Notes under the pieces: model-generated
Database searches by the model: none
What the model was told of the DNA's origin: nothing
The model's input: the letters and a program-made list of their open reading frames with translations, nothing else
In this document: one piece after another, positions 6,986-13,131 of the stretch
How the letters are laid out: each line of letters starts with the position of its first letter
Position numbering within the stretch: the first letter of the stretch is position 1
Position numbers and translations under genes: made by a program
Assembly: GCA_023663915.1 (NCBI GenBank)
Contig: JAMPGN010000030.1
Span: forward strand, 1 to 26,821
Source: Eubacterium sp.
GTDB taxonomy: Bacteria > Bacillota_A > Clostridia > Lachnospirales > Lachnospiraceae
Direction of reading: 5' to 3'
Length of the DNA stretch: 26,821 nucleotides

Positions 6986-6999
6986 TTGCCTTGTATTTA

Positions 7000-7269
7000 T
7001 TACAACGTCCCTGCGTTTATAATCATTGCATCAATAATTTGTGCTGAATTTGCTTTTGCTTTTGCCAATGCTCCGCGAAGTTTCTTTGTATAGTTTGACT
7101 CAGAAAATTCATCCGGAAAATCACCTGCAATACATATCTGATCCTGATATTCTTGAACGATATATGTTTGTCCTATATACCGTTTTAGATATTGCTCGAC
7201 GTCATTCCATGGAATATTTTGTTTATTTGTAAAAATAATTTTATCAATTTGTGATACTTTAAAATTCAT
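7000..7269 (-). CDS. Small conserved-looking hypothetical protein, possibly 3'-truncated
   Basis: The 89-aa product has the segments IPWNDVEQYLKRYIGQTYIV, then GDFPDEFSESNYTKKLRGAL and AKAKANSAQ. From memory these resemble the start of a larger (about 140-aa) family found near mobile elements in Lachnospiraceae, possibly DUF6870. If so, the part after AKAKANSAQ is missing and replaced by a short tail (IIDAMIINAGTL). The start at 7269 has only a weak ribosome site (AAGGGT). The gene follows the racemase gene by 43 bp on the same strand, so they may be cotranscribed. The function is unknown and the family link is unverified. Confidence 0.6.
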   Translation of the reverse strand: MNFKVSQIDKIIFTNKQNIPWNDVEQYLKRYIGQTYIVQEYQDQICIAGDFPDEFSESNYTKKLRGALAKAKANSAQIIDAMIINAGTL

Positions 7270-7312
7270 TCTTTTATACCCTTAAATTCAGTCTTGGTTT
7301 CTATAATTTGTT

Positions 7313-8005
7313 TCAACTTACAATCTCATCGATAATATCCCGAATATGGATCTGCATGGTATCCAGGCAGGGCACAGGACTGACATGGTCGTTTAATAAA
7401 AGGGGAAGTTCCGTACATCCAAGAACGATCGCTTCAATCTGTTCTTCCGCCTGCATACGGGTGATGATCTTTTGAAAAGATTCTAAAGTCTCCCTCTTTA
7501 CAATGCCGTGCTCTAATTCGGACGATATTGTTTGATTGATATATTCCATGTCTGTATCTGAAGGTATAACGATCTGAATCTCCTTGCGGGAAAAAGGTTC
7601 TTTGAAAAAATCTTCTGTCATGGTGAAAATGGTACCCAGCAAGCCGATTCTTTTCAGATTCCGTTTCTGTGCTTCCTTGCAGGTGGATTCGATGATGCTG
7701 ATTAACGGGATGGGCGACAATTCCTGCAGCCGGTCAAAGACGATATGGGGCGTGTTGGCAGACAAAGCGGCAAAATCAGCGCCGCTTCGTACTAAATTTT
7801 GAATAGCCTGTAAAAGATAATCAGTCAGCTCCTCATATCTGCGCTCCCCGCAAAACCGTAAAATATCAAATACATTCACGCTTTCAATGGTTAAATTTGG
7901 GAAAAAGTCTTTTCCGAGCCTTTCCTGTACTCCATAAACGATATCATGATAATAAGGGATTGTTGATTCCGGTCCCATTCCACCTACTAATCCTAACTTT
8001 TTCAT
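7313..8005 (-). CDS. Aspartate/glutamate racemase-family protein
   Basis: The 230-aa protein belongs to the Asp/Glu/hydantoin racemase superfamily, cofactor-independent enzymes that invert amino acid stereochemistry through two general acid/base residues. It starts LGLVGGMGPESTIPYYHDI and has the C-terminal motif VLGCTELPLLL with Cys197. The usual first catalytic residue (Cys, or Thr83 in E. coli YgeA) is Ala83 here, in LSANTPH. A single-cysteine enzyme may have changed substrate or activity. GAGGTAA is a good ribosome site 7-8 nt before the ATG. The substrate is not predictable; aspartate, glutamate or another amino acid is possible. It reads leftward with the 89-aa gene downstream. Confidence 0.85.
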   Translation of the reverse strand: MKKLGLVGGMGPESTIPYYHDIVYGVQERLGKDFFPNLTIESVNVFDILRFCGERRYEELTDYLLQAIQNLVRSGADFAALSANTPHIVFDRLQELSPIPLISIIESTCKEAQKRNLKRIGLLGTIFTMTEDFFKEPFSRKEIQIVIPSDTDMEYINQTISSELEHGIVKRETLESFQKIITRMQAEEQIEAIVLGCTELPLLLNDHVSPVPCLDTMQIHIRDIIDEIVS

Positions 8006-8176
8006 AACGATTACCTCGATTTTGGAACTGCTCTATGATAAAATCTGCGTTTTACATTGGAATTGCATATGTTCAGATGCCTTAAAATTTTCTGCGCTGC
8101 GGCAATATTTGCCTTCTTAAGCTATTATATAGAGCTTTTGACACCCAAACCATAAATACAAGTTTCTAGCAGCAAA

Positions 8177-8205
8177 ATTATAGCACATACTTCATAGCAC
8201 GCCAA
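8177..8205 (-). promoter_or_regulatory. Leftward extended -10 promoter, copy A of a shared module
   Basis: Read on the minus strand, TTGGCG (8205-8200), 17 bp, then TATAAT (8182-8177) preceded by TGTGC. The blocks AATTATAGCACAT (8176-8188) and AGCACGCCAA (8196-8205) recur exactly at 11498-11510 and 11519-11528, in front of an hsdS gene. Here the promoter would drive the racemase gene. Confidence 0.6.
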
Positions 8206-8244
8206 CATCTCTTATATTATATTTTTTCATCCGATAAAATTTCA

Positions 8245-8273
8245 TTGCAAACCAAACGATAAAGCCTTAAAAT
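8245..8273 (+). promoter_or_regulatory. Promoter of the 78-aa/retropepsin operon
   Basis: TTGCAA (8245-8250), 17 bp, TAAAAT (8268-8273), about 40 bp before the ATG at 8315. The ribosome site is GAGGGAAGTGA. Confidence 0.6.
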
Positions 8274-8314
8274 ATGATTAAAGATACAGTTATATTCACG
8301 AGGGAAGTGAGTTT

Positions 8315-8551
8315 ATGGCGGAACGTTTAACCAGAGAGCAAATGGCACAAAAATATCCTAATACATGGCTGGGTTTAAACAATATAAAATATCAGAATGA
8401 CGATGGAGTGACGCTCGAATCCGCAGATGTAGTCTATGTAGATAAAAGCAGTGGTGAGTTACTGCAGATGCAGATCGCCGGAACGGATGGGATAATTAGA
8501 TGGTACACGAATGATAATGGGCTGCCATTAGGCGTGGCGGGGGTGTTGTAG
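8315..8551 (+). CDS. Small hypothetical protein paired with retropepsin-like protease
   Basis: The 78-aa acidic protein has no named family I can identify. It reads as a small soluble domain: an N-terminal helix (LTREQMAQKYPNTWLGLNNI), then strands (YQNDDGVTLESADVVYVDKS, GELLQMQIAGTDGIIRWYT). Its stop TAG (8549-8551) shares the G with the GTG start of the protease gene, so the two are translationally coupled and probably work together. Plausible roles are an adaptor, inhibitor or substrate of the protease, all of which are inference. Confidence 0.75.
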   Translation: MAERLTREQMAQKYPNTWLGLNNIKYQNDDGVTLESADVVYVDKSSGELLQMQIAGTDGIIRWYTNDNGLPLGVAGVL

Positions 8552-9039
8552 TGCAGATAACAATACAGTTAGATGAGAAGGCAAGGCGACCAATTGCCAA
8601 TATAAGTTGGTTCAATGGATGCCGTGCACTGATAGACACAGGTGCGCTTTTCCCGATATGGAATGGAGATGGCGTAAGCCTCGAAGATGGTTTCGGTGCG
8701 AAACTTCAAAAAAAGGATATCGTGTTTGGTGGTTTTGGCGGGAAAGCCAGAGGCGACCTGTATAGAGTCAATTTTGTGCTGAATGGTATATATTACATGG
8801 ATATGCCAATCATAGCCAGCGAACTGGAAGGAACAAACTGGAATATGATTATATCAGCCATCATGTTTGATGGTATGACATATGAGATTGACACGGTCAA
8901 CAAAAAATTGAACATAGATACAAAGGACAATCAGCCAGTGCGGATATTAAAACTTTCGGACGATAATAACAATATTTCGGTATATTTGGCTGGAACATAT
9001 CAGACAAAAGAGCTGTATTTCACAACAAATAAATCATGA
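8551..9039 (+). CDS. Retropepsin-like aspartic protease (single domain)
   Basis: The 162-aa product carries the aspartic protease signature ALIDTGALFPIW, with Asp29-Thr30-Gly31. A flap-like GGFGGKARGDLYRVNFVL and a second strand segment (WNMIISAIMFDGMTYEIDT) take the place of the retroviral I-I/LGR region. One DTG per chain means that activity would need a dimer. Bacterial single-domain retropepsins are few and poorly studied. The start is GTG at 8551, overlapping the upstream stop. There is no signal peptide, so it is probably cytoplasmic. The last 25 residues are Asn/Thr-rich. The DTG is clear; that it is an active protease is inferred. Confidence 0.65.
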   Translation: MQITIQLDEKARRPIANISWFNGCRALIDTGALFPIWNGDGVSLEDGFGAKLQKKDIVFGGFGGKARGDLYRVNFVLNGIYYMDMPIIASELEGTNWNMIISAIMFDGMTYEIDTVNKKLNIDTKDNQPVRILKLSDDNNNISVYLAGTYQTKELYFTTNKS

Positions 9040-9050
9040 AGAAAGGATTT

Positions 9051-9122
9051 TAGCAAGCCGCGCGAGCAATCTTTTTTTTGATTTTTCCATGATATAAGTA
9101 TATCTGCAAATGATTGCATCAT
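9051..9122 (-). pseudogene. Remnant of a third hsdS 5' end
   Basis: Read leftward from an ATG at 9122, the sequence gives MMQSFADIL, then ISWKNQKK, and diverges. The complete hsdS gene at 10448-11461 begins MIQSFADILDIYHGKNQKK. DNA similarity is strong over about 9070-9140, including the upstream TTACAAG-like leader. A 6-bp deletion removes two codons, and homology ends after the lysines. This is debris of an hsdS start, downstream of the HipA-like gene on the same strand. It implies that at least three hsdS 5' ends existed in this island. Confidence 0.7.
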
Positions 9123-9170
9123 CTGATTCATTCTTGTAACGCTATCATTATTTTATATAATAGGAAATTC

Positions 9171-10346
9171 CTAGGTAAACTTTGTTTCCTTTATATACTC
9201 CATGGCATAGTCTATATTATTTTGAAGACCTTTTAGGATAGCATCCTTTCTTTTTTCGGGCAGATGTTTATTTAGTGACAATATTTCTGCAGCTTCGTCT
9301 GTGAAGCCTTTTAGTTTTGATTCGTCGAACCATTCAAAATCATGAAAAAGCTTTAACTGGTCTTTTGGCGGCAGACCATTTGAACCAAAGGGTTTTGCCA
9401 TGTATTCGTAATCCGAAAGTTTTTCTAAGTCTGCCTTATCGCTCCACAGGCACTTGCCAGTATCATAGATTGGAGCCATGCGGATGTAGCTTAGGGTCTC
9501 CGTGTTCCTGATAATCCCGAAATTGCGGTAATGTCTGTCGCTGTTTGCAAGCAGGAAGTCACATGTGAACATTTTCTCAAAATGCCTTTTTACATCATCT
9601 TCCGGTATGCTGCATGCTTTGCATAAGCTCATATAGAATTGAAAATCATTCTGGCTGGTTGGTTTTTTGTGGTTACTTAAGATATCCCACATTGGAACAA
9701 GTTCCTCGTCGGAATCAAGCATATTTGGACATGCGCTATATTTGCCTTCAAGCCAGTAAGGGACAAAATCTTCTTTGGACAATAATCGTGTGAACAGTCT
9801 GGATGCGATGATTTCATTGTATGGTTCTTGGTTGAACAGTCCAGAACCGGATTTTAATAAGATTCTCCGTCCATCTTGAATCGTCCATTTTTTCTGCAGA
9901 TCGCCATTCAATGTGCTGTTTGGCGAAAACATGTTCTCGTCTTGGTCGGGCGACTGCTGGTTTTCTCCTATTGTGATAGCGCCTAAGTCCTCGGAAAAGG
10001 GATTATCAAAGAAATTGACATCATCCCATCCGTATATATCTGGCTGATCCGTCATCCAATATCTGTCTGATAAAGATAGTCCCATGTTTTTTTCAAGGAA
10101 TGATGTCGTGTCATTCAGATAAGGGAACGATCTTGACAAATGCAGCCTTGATGCGGGTATAGCGCGTCCCTTCCACCATTCGTTCAAGAGTTTCCTGTTT
10201 GTAGAGCCTTTATGGTCGATGATTGCGGGCGGTGCATAGCGCAGGTCGGATATTTCTATTATTTTGGTGAAGACGTGAAGTTCGTCGTCATAGATTACCT
10301 GCATTACGCGGTGGTCTTTATTTAGCAAAGTCATTTCTTTTTCCAT
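9171..10346 (-). CDS. HipA-like kinase domain protein
   Basis: The 391-aa protein has the HipA-superfamily kinase core in its second half: KKWTIQDGRRILLKSGSG (ATP-site Lys165), EPYNEIIASRL, catalytic loop ANSDRHYRNFG (Asp270, Asn275) and APIYDTGKCLW (Asp295). The first half (about residues 25-120) is a family-specific domain with RYAPPAI and a LSLSDRYWM..DVNFFDNPFS segment, not the HipA N-domain. The start is the ATG at 10346, with AGGAG 8 nt upstream; a TTG at 10352 is less likely. No HipB-type regulator is adjacent. The gene follows hsdS (10448-11461) by about 100 bp on the same strand. Distant paralogy to the 5018-5914 kinase is limited to the motifs. Confidence 0.8.
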   Translation of the reverse strand: MEKEMTLLNKDHRVMQVIYDDELHVFTKIIEISDLRYAPPAIIDHKGSTNRKLLNEWWKGRAIPASRLHLSRSFPYLNDTTSFLEKNMGLSLSDRYWMTDQPDIYGWDDVNFFDNPFSEDLGAITIGENQQSPDQDENMFSPNSTLNGDLQKKWTIQDGRRILLKSGSGLFNQEPYNEIIASRLFTRLLSKEDFVPYWLEGKYSACPNMLDSDEELVPMWDILSNHKKPTSQNDFQFYMSLCKACSIPEDDVKRHFEKMFTCDFLLANSDRHYRNFGIIRNTETLSYIRMAPIYDTGKCLWSDKADLEKLSDYEYMAKPFGSNGLPPKDQLKLFHDFEWFDESKLKGFTDEAAEILSLNKHLPEKRKDAILKGLQNNIDYAMEYIKETKFT

Positions 10347-10397
10347 TGGCAAATCTCCTGATTCTTTGAATCATAATCTTCATGATTCCAAATTTTC

Positions 10398-10447
10398 CTG
10401 CAGCTGACGTTCTATATGGCGTTTTATTGTGAGAATTTTGAGAGCGT
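10398..10447 (+). pseudogene. Remnant of a DUF4143 ATPase 3' end
   Basis: The sequence resembles the 3' end of the ATPase gene at 11812-13131. TATATGGCGTTTT here matches TACATGGCGTTTTT there (codons Y-M-A-F), with similar flanks and the same junction into a leftward hsdS 3' end (TATAAGAC versus TGTAAGAC). Similarity is about 70 percent over 45 bp with a 1-bp gap. It suggests that an ATPase copy once sat convergent to the hsdS at 10448-11461, as the intact ATPase still does to the second hsdS. The short length makes this tentative. Confidence 0.45.
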
Positions 10448-11461
10448 CTATAAGACAAAATACTCGTGCATCAAGGAATCCATTAGAGTTTGTGTCTCAT
10501 TTAGGGAAATCTGGATTGCAAATTTCAATTTGTCTACTTTCTCGACAAAATCTGCAAAAGCATCCTGCTCCACTCTTGGGACAGTAATAATTTGTTTTTT
10601 ATGAACAACATTTCGATTCAATGTCGGTACTCCCGTACCATTGTAAAATCTGGATAAATCATAATATTCAAGCAAATAAGCCAAATATATAATATTATTT
10701 CCTTTCGTATCTACGGAAAACAATGTCGTATTTAATGGCCAATACTTACCCCTGCAGTAAGTAACCTTTCCTATAGTCCCTGATCTTCCGGTAATCACAC
10801 CGTTTTCAGCCATTGATTCTATATGATAGTCCAAAATTCCATTAGAACCATACACAGGCACCGTCCCATTAGAAGCTCTATTTTGTACTGGTAAATCATA
10901 TCCCCTCTGCAACTTCACAACATTTATAAAATCAGTAGTTGGTAGTCTCCTGGAATTGAAAATTGGATCTCCAAACATCTCCACAAATCTGGACTCAATC
11001 AGCTTGTCAAGCTCCTCTAATTCCTTCTGGCGCATCCGTATAATCTGGTTCATCTGGTCGAGCGTGGCAGCTACCTCAATCTGTTTGTCAATTTCCGGCA
11101 CTTCCAAAGTAATCCCTAATAAATTTGCTTTTGTCAGACTTGGGATTGTAACGGTTGTGTTGAGTTTCTCAAAATCAAACTGTTTGCAAAAATAATAGAG
11201 ATATTTAGGGTTTAAAATATCTTTCCTAGCCACTAAACCGAAAGCCGTGTCAACATTCCAAAACGGTTCCTCTACATAGATGGGCTTGTTGATCGTTCCT
11301 TTTCTACCGATAACCACAGTGTTTTCGGGACAGAGATAATCATCAGCGTATCCCATAATTCCGCCGCTGCCGTAAATGGGGTATTTCCCATTCGGATTCT
11401 CGACTTTCTTTTGATTTTTTCCATGATAGATATCCAATATATCTGCAAATGATTGTATCAT
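10448..11461 (-). CDS. hsdS: Type I restriction-modification specificity subunit HsdS (copy 1)
   Basis: The 337-aa protein has the HsdS two-half plan: target recognition domain 1 (about 1-125, KYPIYGSGGIMGYADDYL), a central helical spacer (QMNQIIRMRQKELEELDKLI), target recognition domain 2 (about 170-300, PVYGSNGILDYHIES) and a C-terminal helix (KLKFAIQISLNETQTLMDSL). HsdS dictates the DNA target of HsdM methylase and HsdR nuclease, but neither is in this window. About 160 N-terminal residues are identical at DNA level to hsdS copy 2, while domain 2 is unrelated. It could be an alternative specificity cassette for an R-M locus elsewhere, or a residual orphan. A promoter lies at 11499-11528. 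Confidence 0.9.
   Translation of the reverse strand: MIQSFADILDIYHGKNQKKVENPNGKYPIYGSGGIMGYADDYLCPENTVVIGRKGTINKPIYVEEPFWNVDTAFGLVARKDILNPKYLYYFCKQFDFEKLNTTVTIPSLTKANLLGITLEVPEIDKQIEVAATLDQMNQIIRMRQKELEELDKLIESRFVEMFGDPIFNSRRLPTTDFINVVKLQRGYDLPVQNRASNGTVPVYGSNGILDYHIESMAENGVITGRSGTIGKVTYCRGKYWPLNTTLFSVDTKGNNIIYLAYLLEYYDLSRFYNGTGVPTLNRNVVHKKQIITVPRVEQDAFADFVEKVDKLKFAIQISLNETQTLMDSLMHEYFVL
10967..11449. repeat. 483-bp direct repeat, copy 1 (hsdS 5' region)
   Basis: Bases 10967-11449 match 13735-14217 with no difference that I could find by eye (offset 2768). The block covers target recognition domain 1 and the central spacer of hsdS. Divergence begins sharply at both edges. The same orientation means that recombination would delete the ATPase and form a chimeric hsdS. 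Confidence 0.9.
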
Positions 11462-11498
11462 CCGATGTATCCTTGTAATTTCCCAATTATTTTAAAGA

Positions 11499-11528
11499 AT
11501 TATAGCACATTACCCAACAGCACGCCAA
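11499..11528 (-). promoter_or_regulatory. Leftward promoter of hsdS copy 1, copy B of shared module
   Basis: On the minus strand TTGGCG (11528-11523), 18 bp, TATAAT (11504-11499) with TGTGC before it. The core blocks are identical to those in front of the racemase gene (8176-8205). Confidence 0.6.
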
Positions 11529-11584
11529 TATTTCATATATGATATCTTTTTCAATCTTAAAAAAAATGAATCCAACAACAAAAA

Positions 11585-11766
11585 GTCCTATAAAAGAGTA
11601 TGTAATTACTTAGAAAGTCCTTTTAAAAAGTATGCAATTAATATAAATAGTCCACTTAAAAAATTTAAAGTATTTAAAAAAGTCGCTTTAAAAAATTTAA
11701 AAAAATATAAAAAGTCCATTTAAAAAGTTTAAAAACCAACAAAAAGTCATTTAAAAAAATTAAAAA
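11585..11766. repeat. Six-unit degenerate tandem repeat, 32-bp period
   Basis: A GTC(C/G/A) anchor occurs at 11585, 11617, 11650, 11682, 11714 and 11746, giving spacings of 32, 33, 32, 32 and 32. Each anchor is followed by TTTAAAAA-like sequence and an A-rich tail. A 32-bp period is about three helical turns, so all anchors face the same side of the DNA. The last unit runs into the promoter region of the ATPase gene. Units are too variable and too contiguous for a CRISPR array. Confidence 0.75.
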
Positions 11767-11811
11767 ATGGCGTATACTATATCTAAGATACCGAAAAGAG
11801 GTGCAACCATC

Positions 11812-13131
11812 ATGTTGAAAAGAAAAATCACACAAAGCCTGGTCGAGTGGAAACATACAGAAGGACATAAACCGCTCATCCTAAAAGGGTGCAGGCAATG
11901 TGGGAAGACATTTTCGGTCATGGATTTTGCAAAAAAGCATTACAAAAACGTAGTCTATCTGAATTTTTATGCAAATCCGGACTATGCTTCTGTATTTGCG
12001 GGTTCGCTGGAAGTTGACAATATTATCATGCTGCTTTCCGCGCTTCTTCCGGGCGGCGCTGTATTTGAGCCGGGAAAGACGGTGTTGATCCTTGATGAAA
12101 TTCAAGAATGCCCGGATGCTAGAACTGCTTTGAAATTTTTCCATATGGACGGAAGGTTTGATGTGATTGGAACAGGCTCTCTTTTGGGCGTGAAAGGTTA
12201 CGGAAAAGAACCGAAATCGATCCCTGTAGGTTTTGAAACAGTGATCGATATGTATCCTTTGGATTTTGAGGAGTTTCTCTGGGCAAACGGGATTACGGAG
12301 CAGATCATTCAGACGTTGAAGATAAATCTGGAAACCCAGACGCCTGTACCCGAAGCACTGCACAATCGCATGCGACAGTTGCTTTTGCAATATACGGTGG
12401 TGGGTGGAATGCCGGATGTGGTCCAGACATTTGTGAATACGAAGCGGATGGATGAGGTGCTGCGCATTCAGCGCAACATTGTTCGCTCTTATGAAGACGA
12501 TATGGTAAAGTATGCAGAACGGAAAGACAAATCCCGAATCAGAGAATGTTTTGAGTCCATTCCGAAGCAGCTCGGCAAAGAAAATAAAAAGTTTCAATAT
12601 TCTGTTGTAAAAAAAGGAGCTACAGCATCCAGATATGCCGGAAGCTTGCAATGGATTGAGGATGCCGGCATGATTCTCCGGTGTTATAACCTCTCGATTC
12701 CACAATTACCGTTGGATGGTAATGCAGAAAAAGATGTTTTTAAAGTATATATGCAGGATTGCGGTTTGTTTATCAGTATGCTGGAGGACGGCACACAGTA
12801 TGATATTTTTCAAGGAAATCTTTACGGATATAAAGGAGCTATTTTTGAAAATCTAATTGCAGATATTTTTGGTAAAATGGGGAGGAAACTTTATTATTTC
12901 CATAAAGATTCTGGTTTGGAAGTAGATTTTGTCATTCGTTATAAAGGTGAGTGCACGCTCGTCGAAGTTAAGGCGGTCAGTGGAAATGCCAAAAGCATCA
13001 AAACGATTCTGCGCCATCCCGAAAAATATCATGTTGCCAGCGCAATCAAATTAGGGGATTACAACATCGGCAGTTCGGGGCAGACGCTTACCATGCCGCT
13101 TTACATGGCGTTTTTATTGCGGGAGGTTTGA
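11812..13131 (+). CDS. AAA family ATPase with DUF4143 nuclease-like domain
   Basis: The 439-aa protein starts LKRKITQSLVEWK. Walker A is GCRQCGKT (residues 26-33), Walker B is VLILDEIQEC (from residue 91) and the sensor-like segment is GTGSLLG. A helical middle (IVRSYEDDMVKYAER) and a winged-helix part precede the C-terminal DUF4143 domain. That domain has FENLIADIF, GLEVDFVIR and LVEVKAVSG, so an intact PD-(D/E)xK set (Glu, Asp, Glu-x-Lys) is visible, unlike in the ATPase at 1310-2533. The start at 11812 has AAGAGGTG 8 nt upstream; the ATG at 11767 has none. Its stop overlaps the convergent hsdS copy 2 by 18 bp. A role in defence or conflict is inferred from context only. Confidence 0.88.
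   Translation: MLKRKITQSLVEWKHTEGHKPLILKGCRQCGKTFSVMDFAKKHYKNVVYLNFYANPDYASVFAGSLEVDNIIMLLSALLPGGAVFEPGKTVLILDEIQECPDARTALKFFHMDGRFDVIGTGSLLGVKGYGKEPKSIPVGFETVIDMYPLDFEEFLWANGITEQIIQTLKINLETQTPVPEALHNRMRQLLLQYTVVGGMPDVVQTFVNTKRMDEVLRIQRNIVRSYEDDMVKYAERKDKSRIRECFESIPKQLGKENKKFQYSVVKKGATASRYAGSLQWIEDAGMILRCYNLSIPQLPLDGNAEKDVFKVYMQDCGLFISMLEDGTQYDIFQGNLYGYKGAIFENLIADIFGKMGRKLYYFHKDSGLEVDFVIRYKGECTLVEVKAVSGNAKSIKTILRHPEKYHVASAIKLGDYNIGSSGQTLTMPLYMAFLLREV

Larger units (their letters stand above)
8006..8314. other. Intergenic region between divergent genes
   Basis: This 309-bp gap holds two promoters pointing outward: a leftward one at 8177-8205 and a rightward one at 8245-8273. The leftward promoter leaves a leader of about 165 nt before the racemase gene. 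I saw no clear riboswitch or terminator in that leader, and no small gene with a ribosome site. Confidence 0.6.
11462..11811. other. Intergenic region between hsdS copy 1 and ATPase
   Basis: This 350-bp gap contains the leftward hsdS promoter (11499-11528), a 32-bp tandem repeat (11585-11766), and the rightward ATPase start region with a TATACT -10 (11773-11778) and the AAGAGGTG ribosome site. It is extremely A/T-rich. No gene was seen. Confidence 0.7.

Noticed and set aside
11585..11766. CRISPR array
   Set aside because: Units are contiguous, imperfect and about 32 bp in total with no unique spacers, and there are no cas genes.
11881..12705. Leftward frame of 274 codons opposite the DUF4143 ATPase
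   Set aside because: Antisense shadow of the ATPase; no start context or family features.
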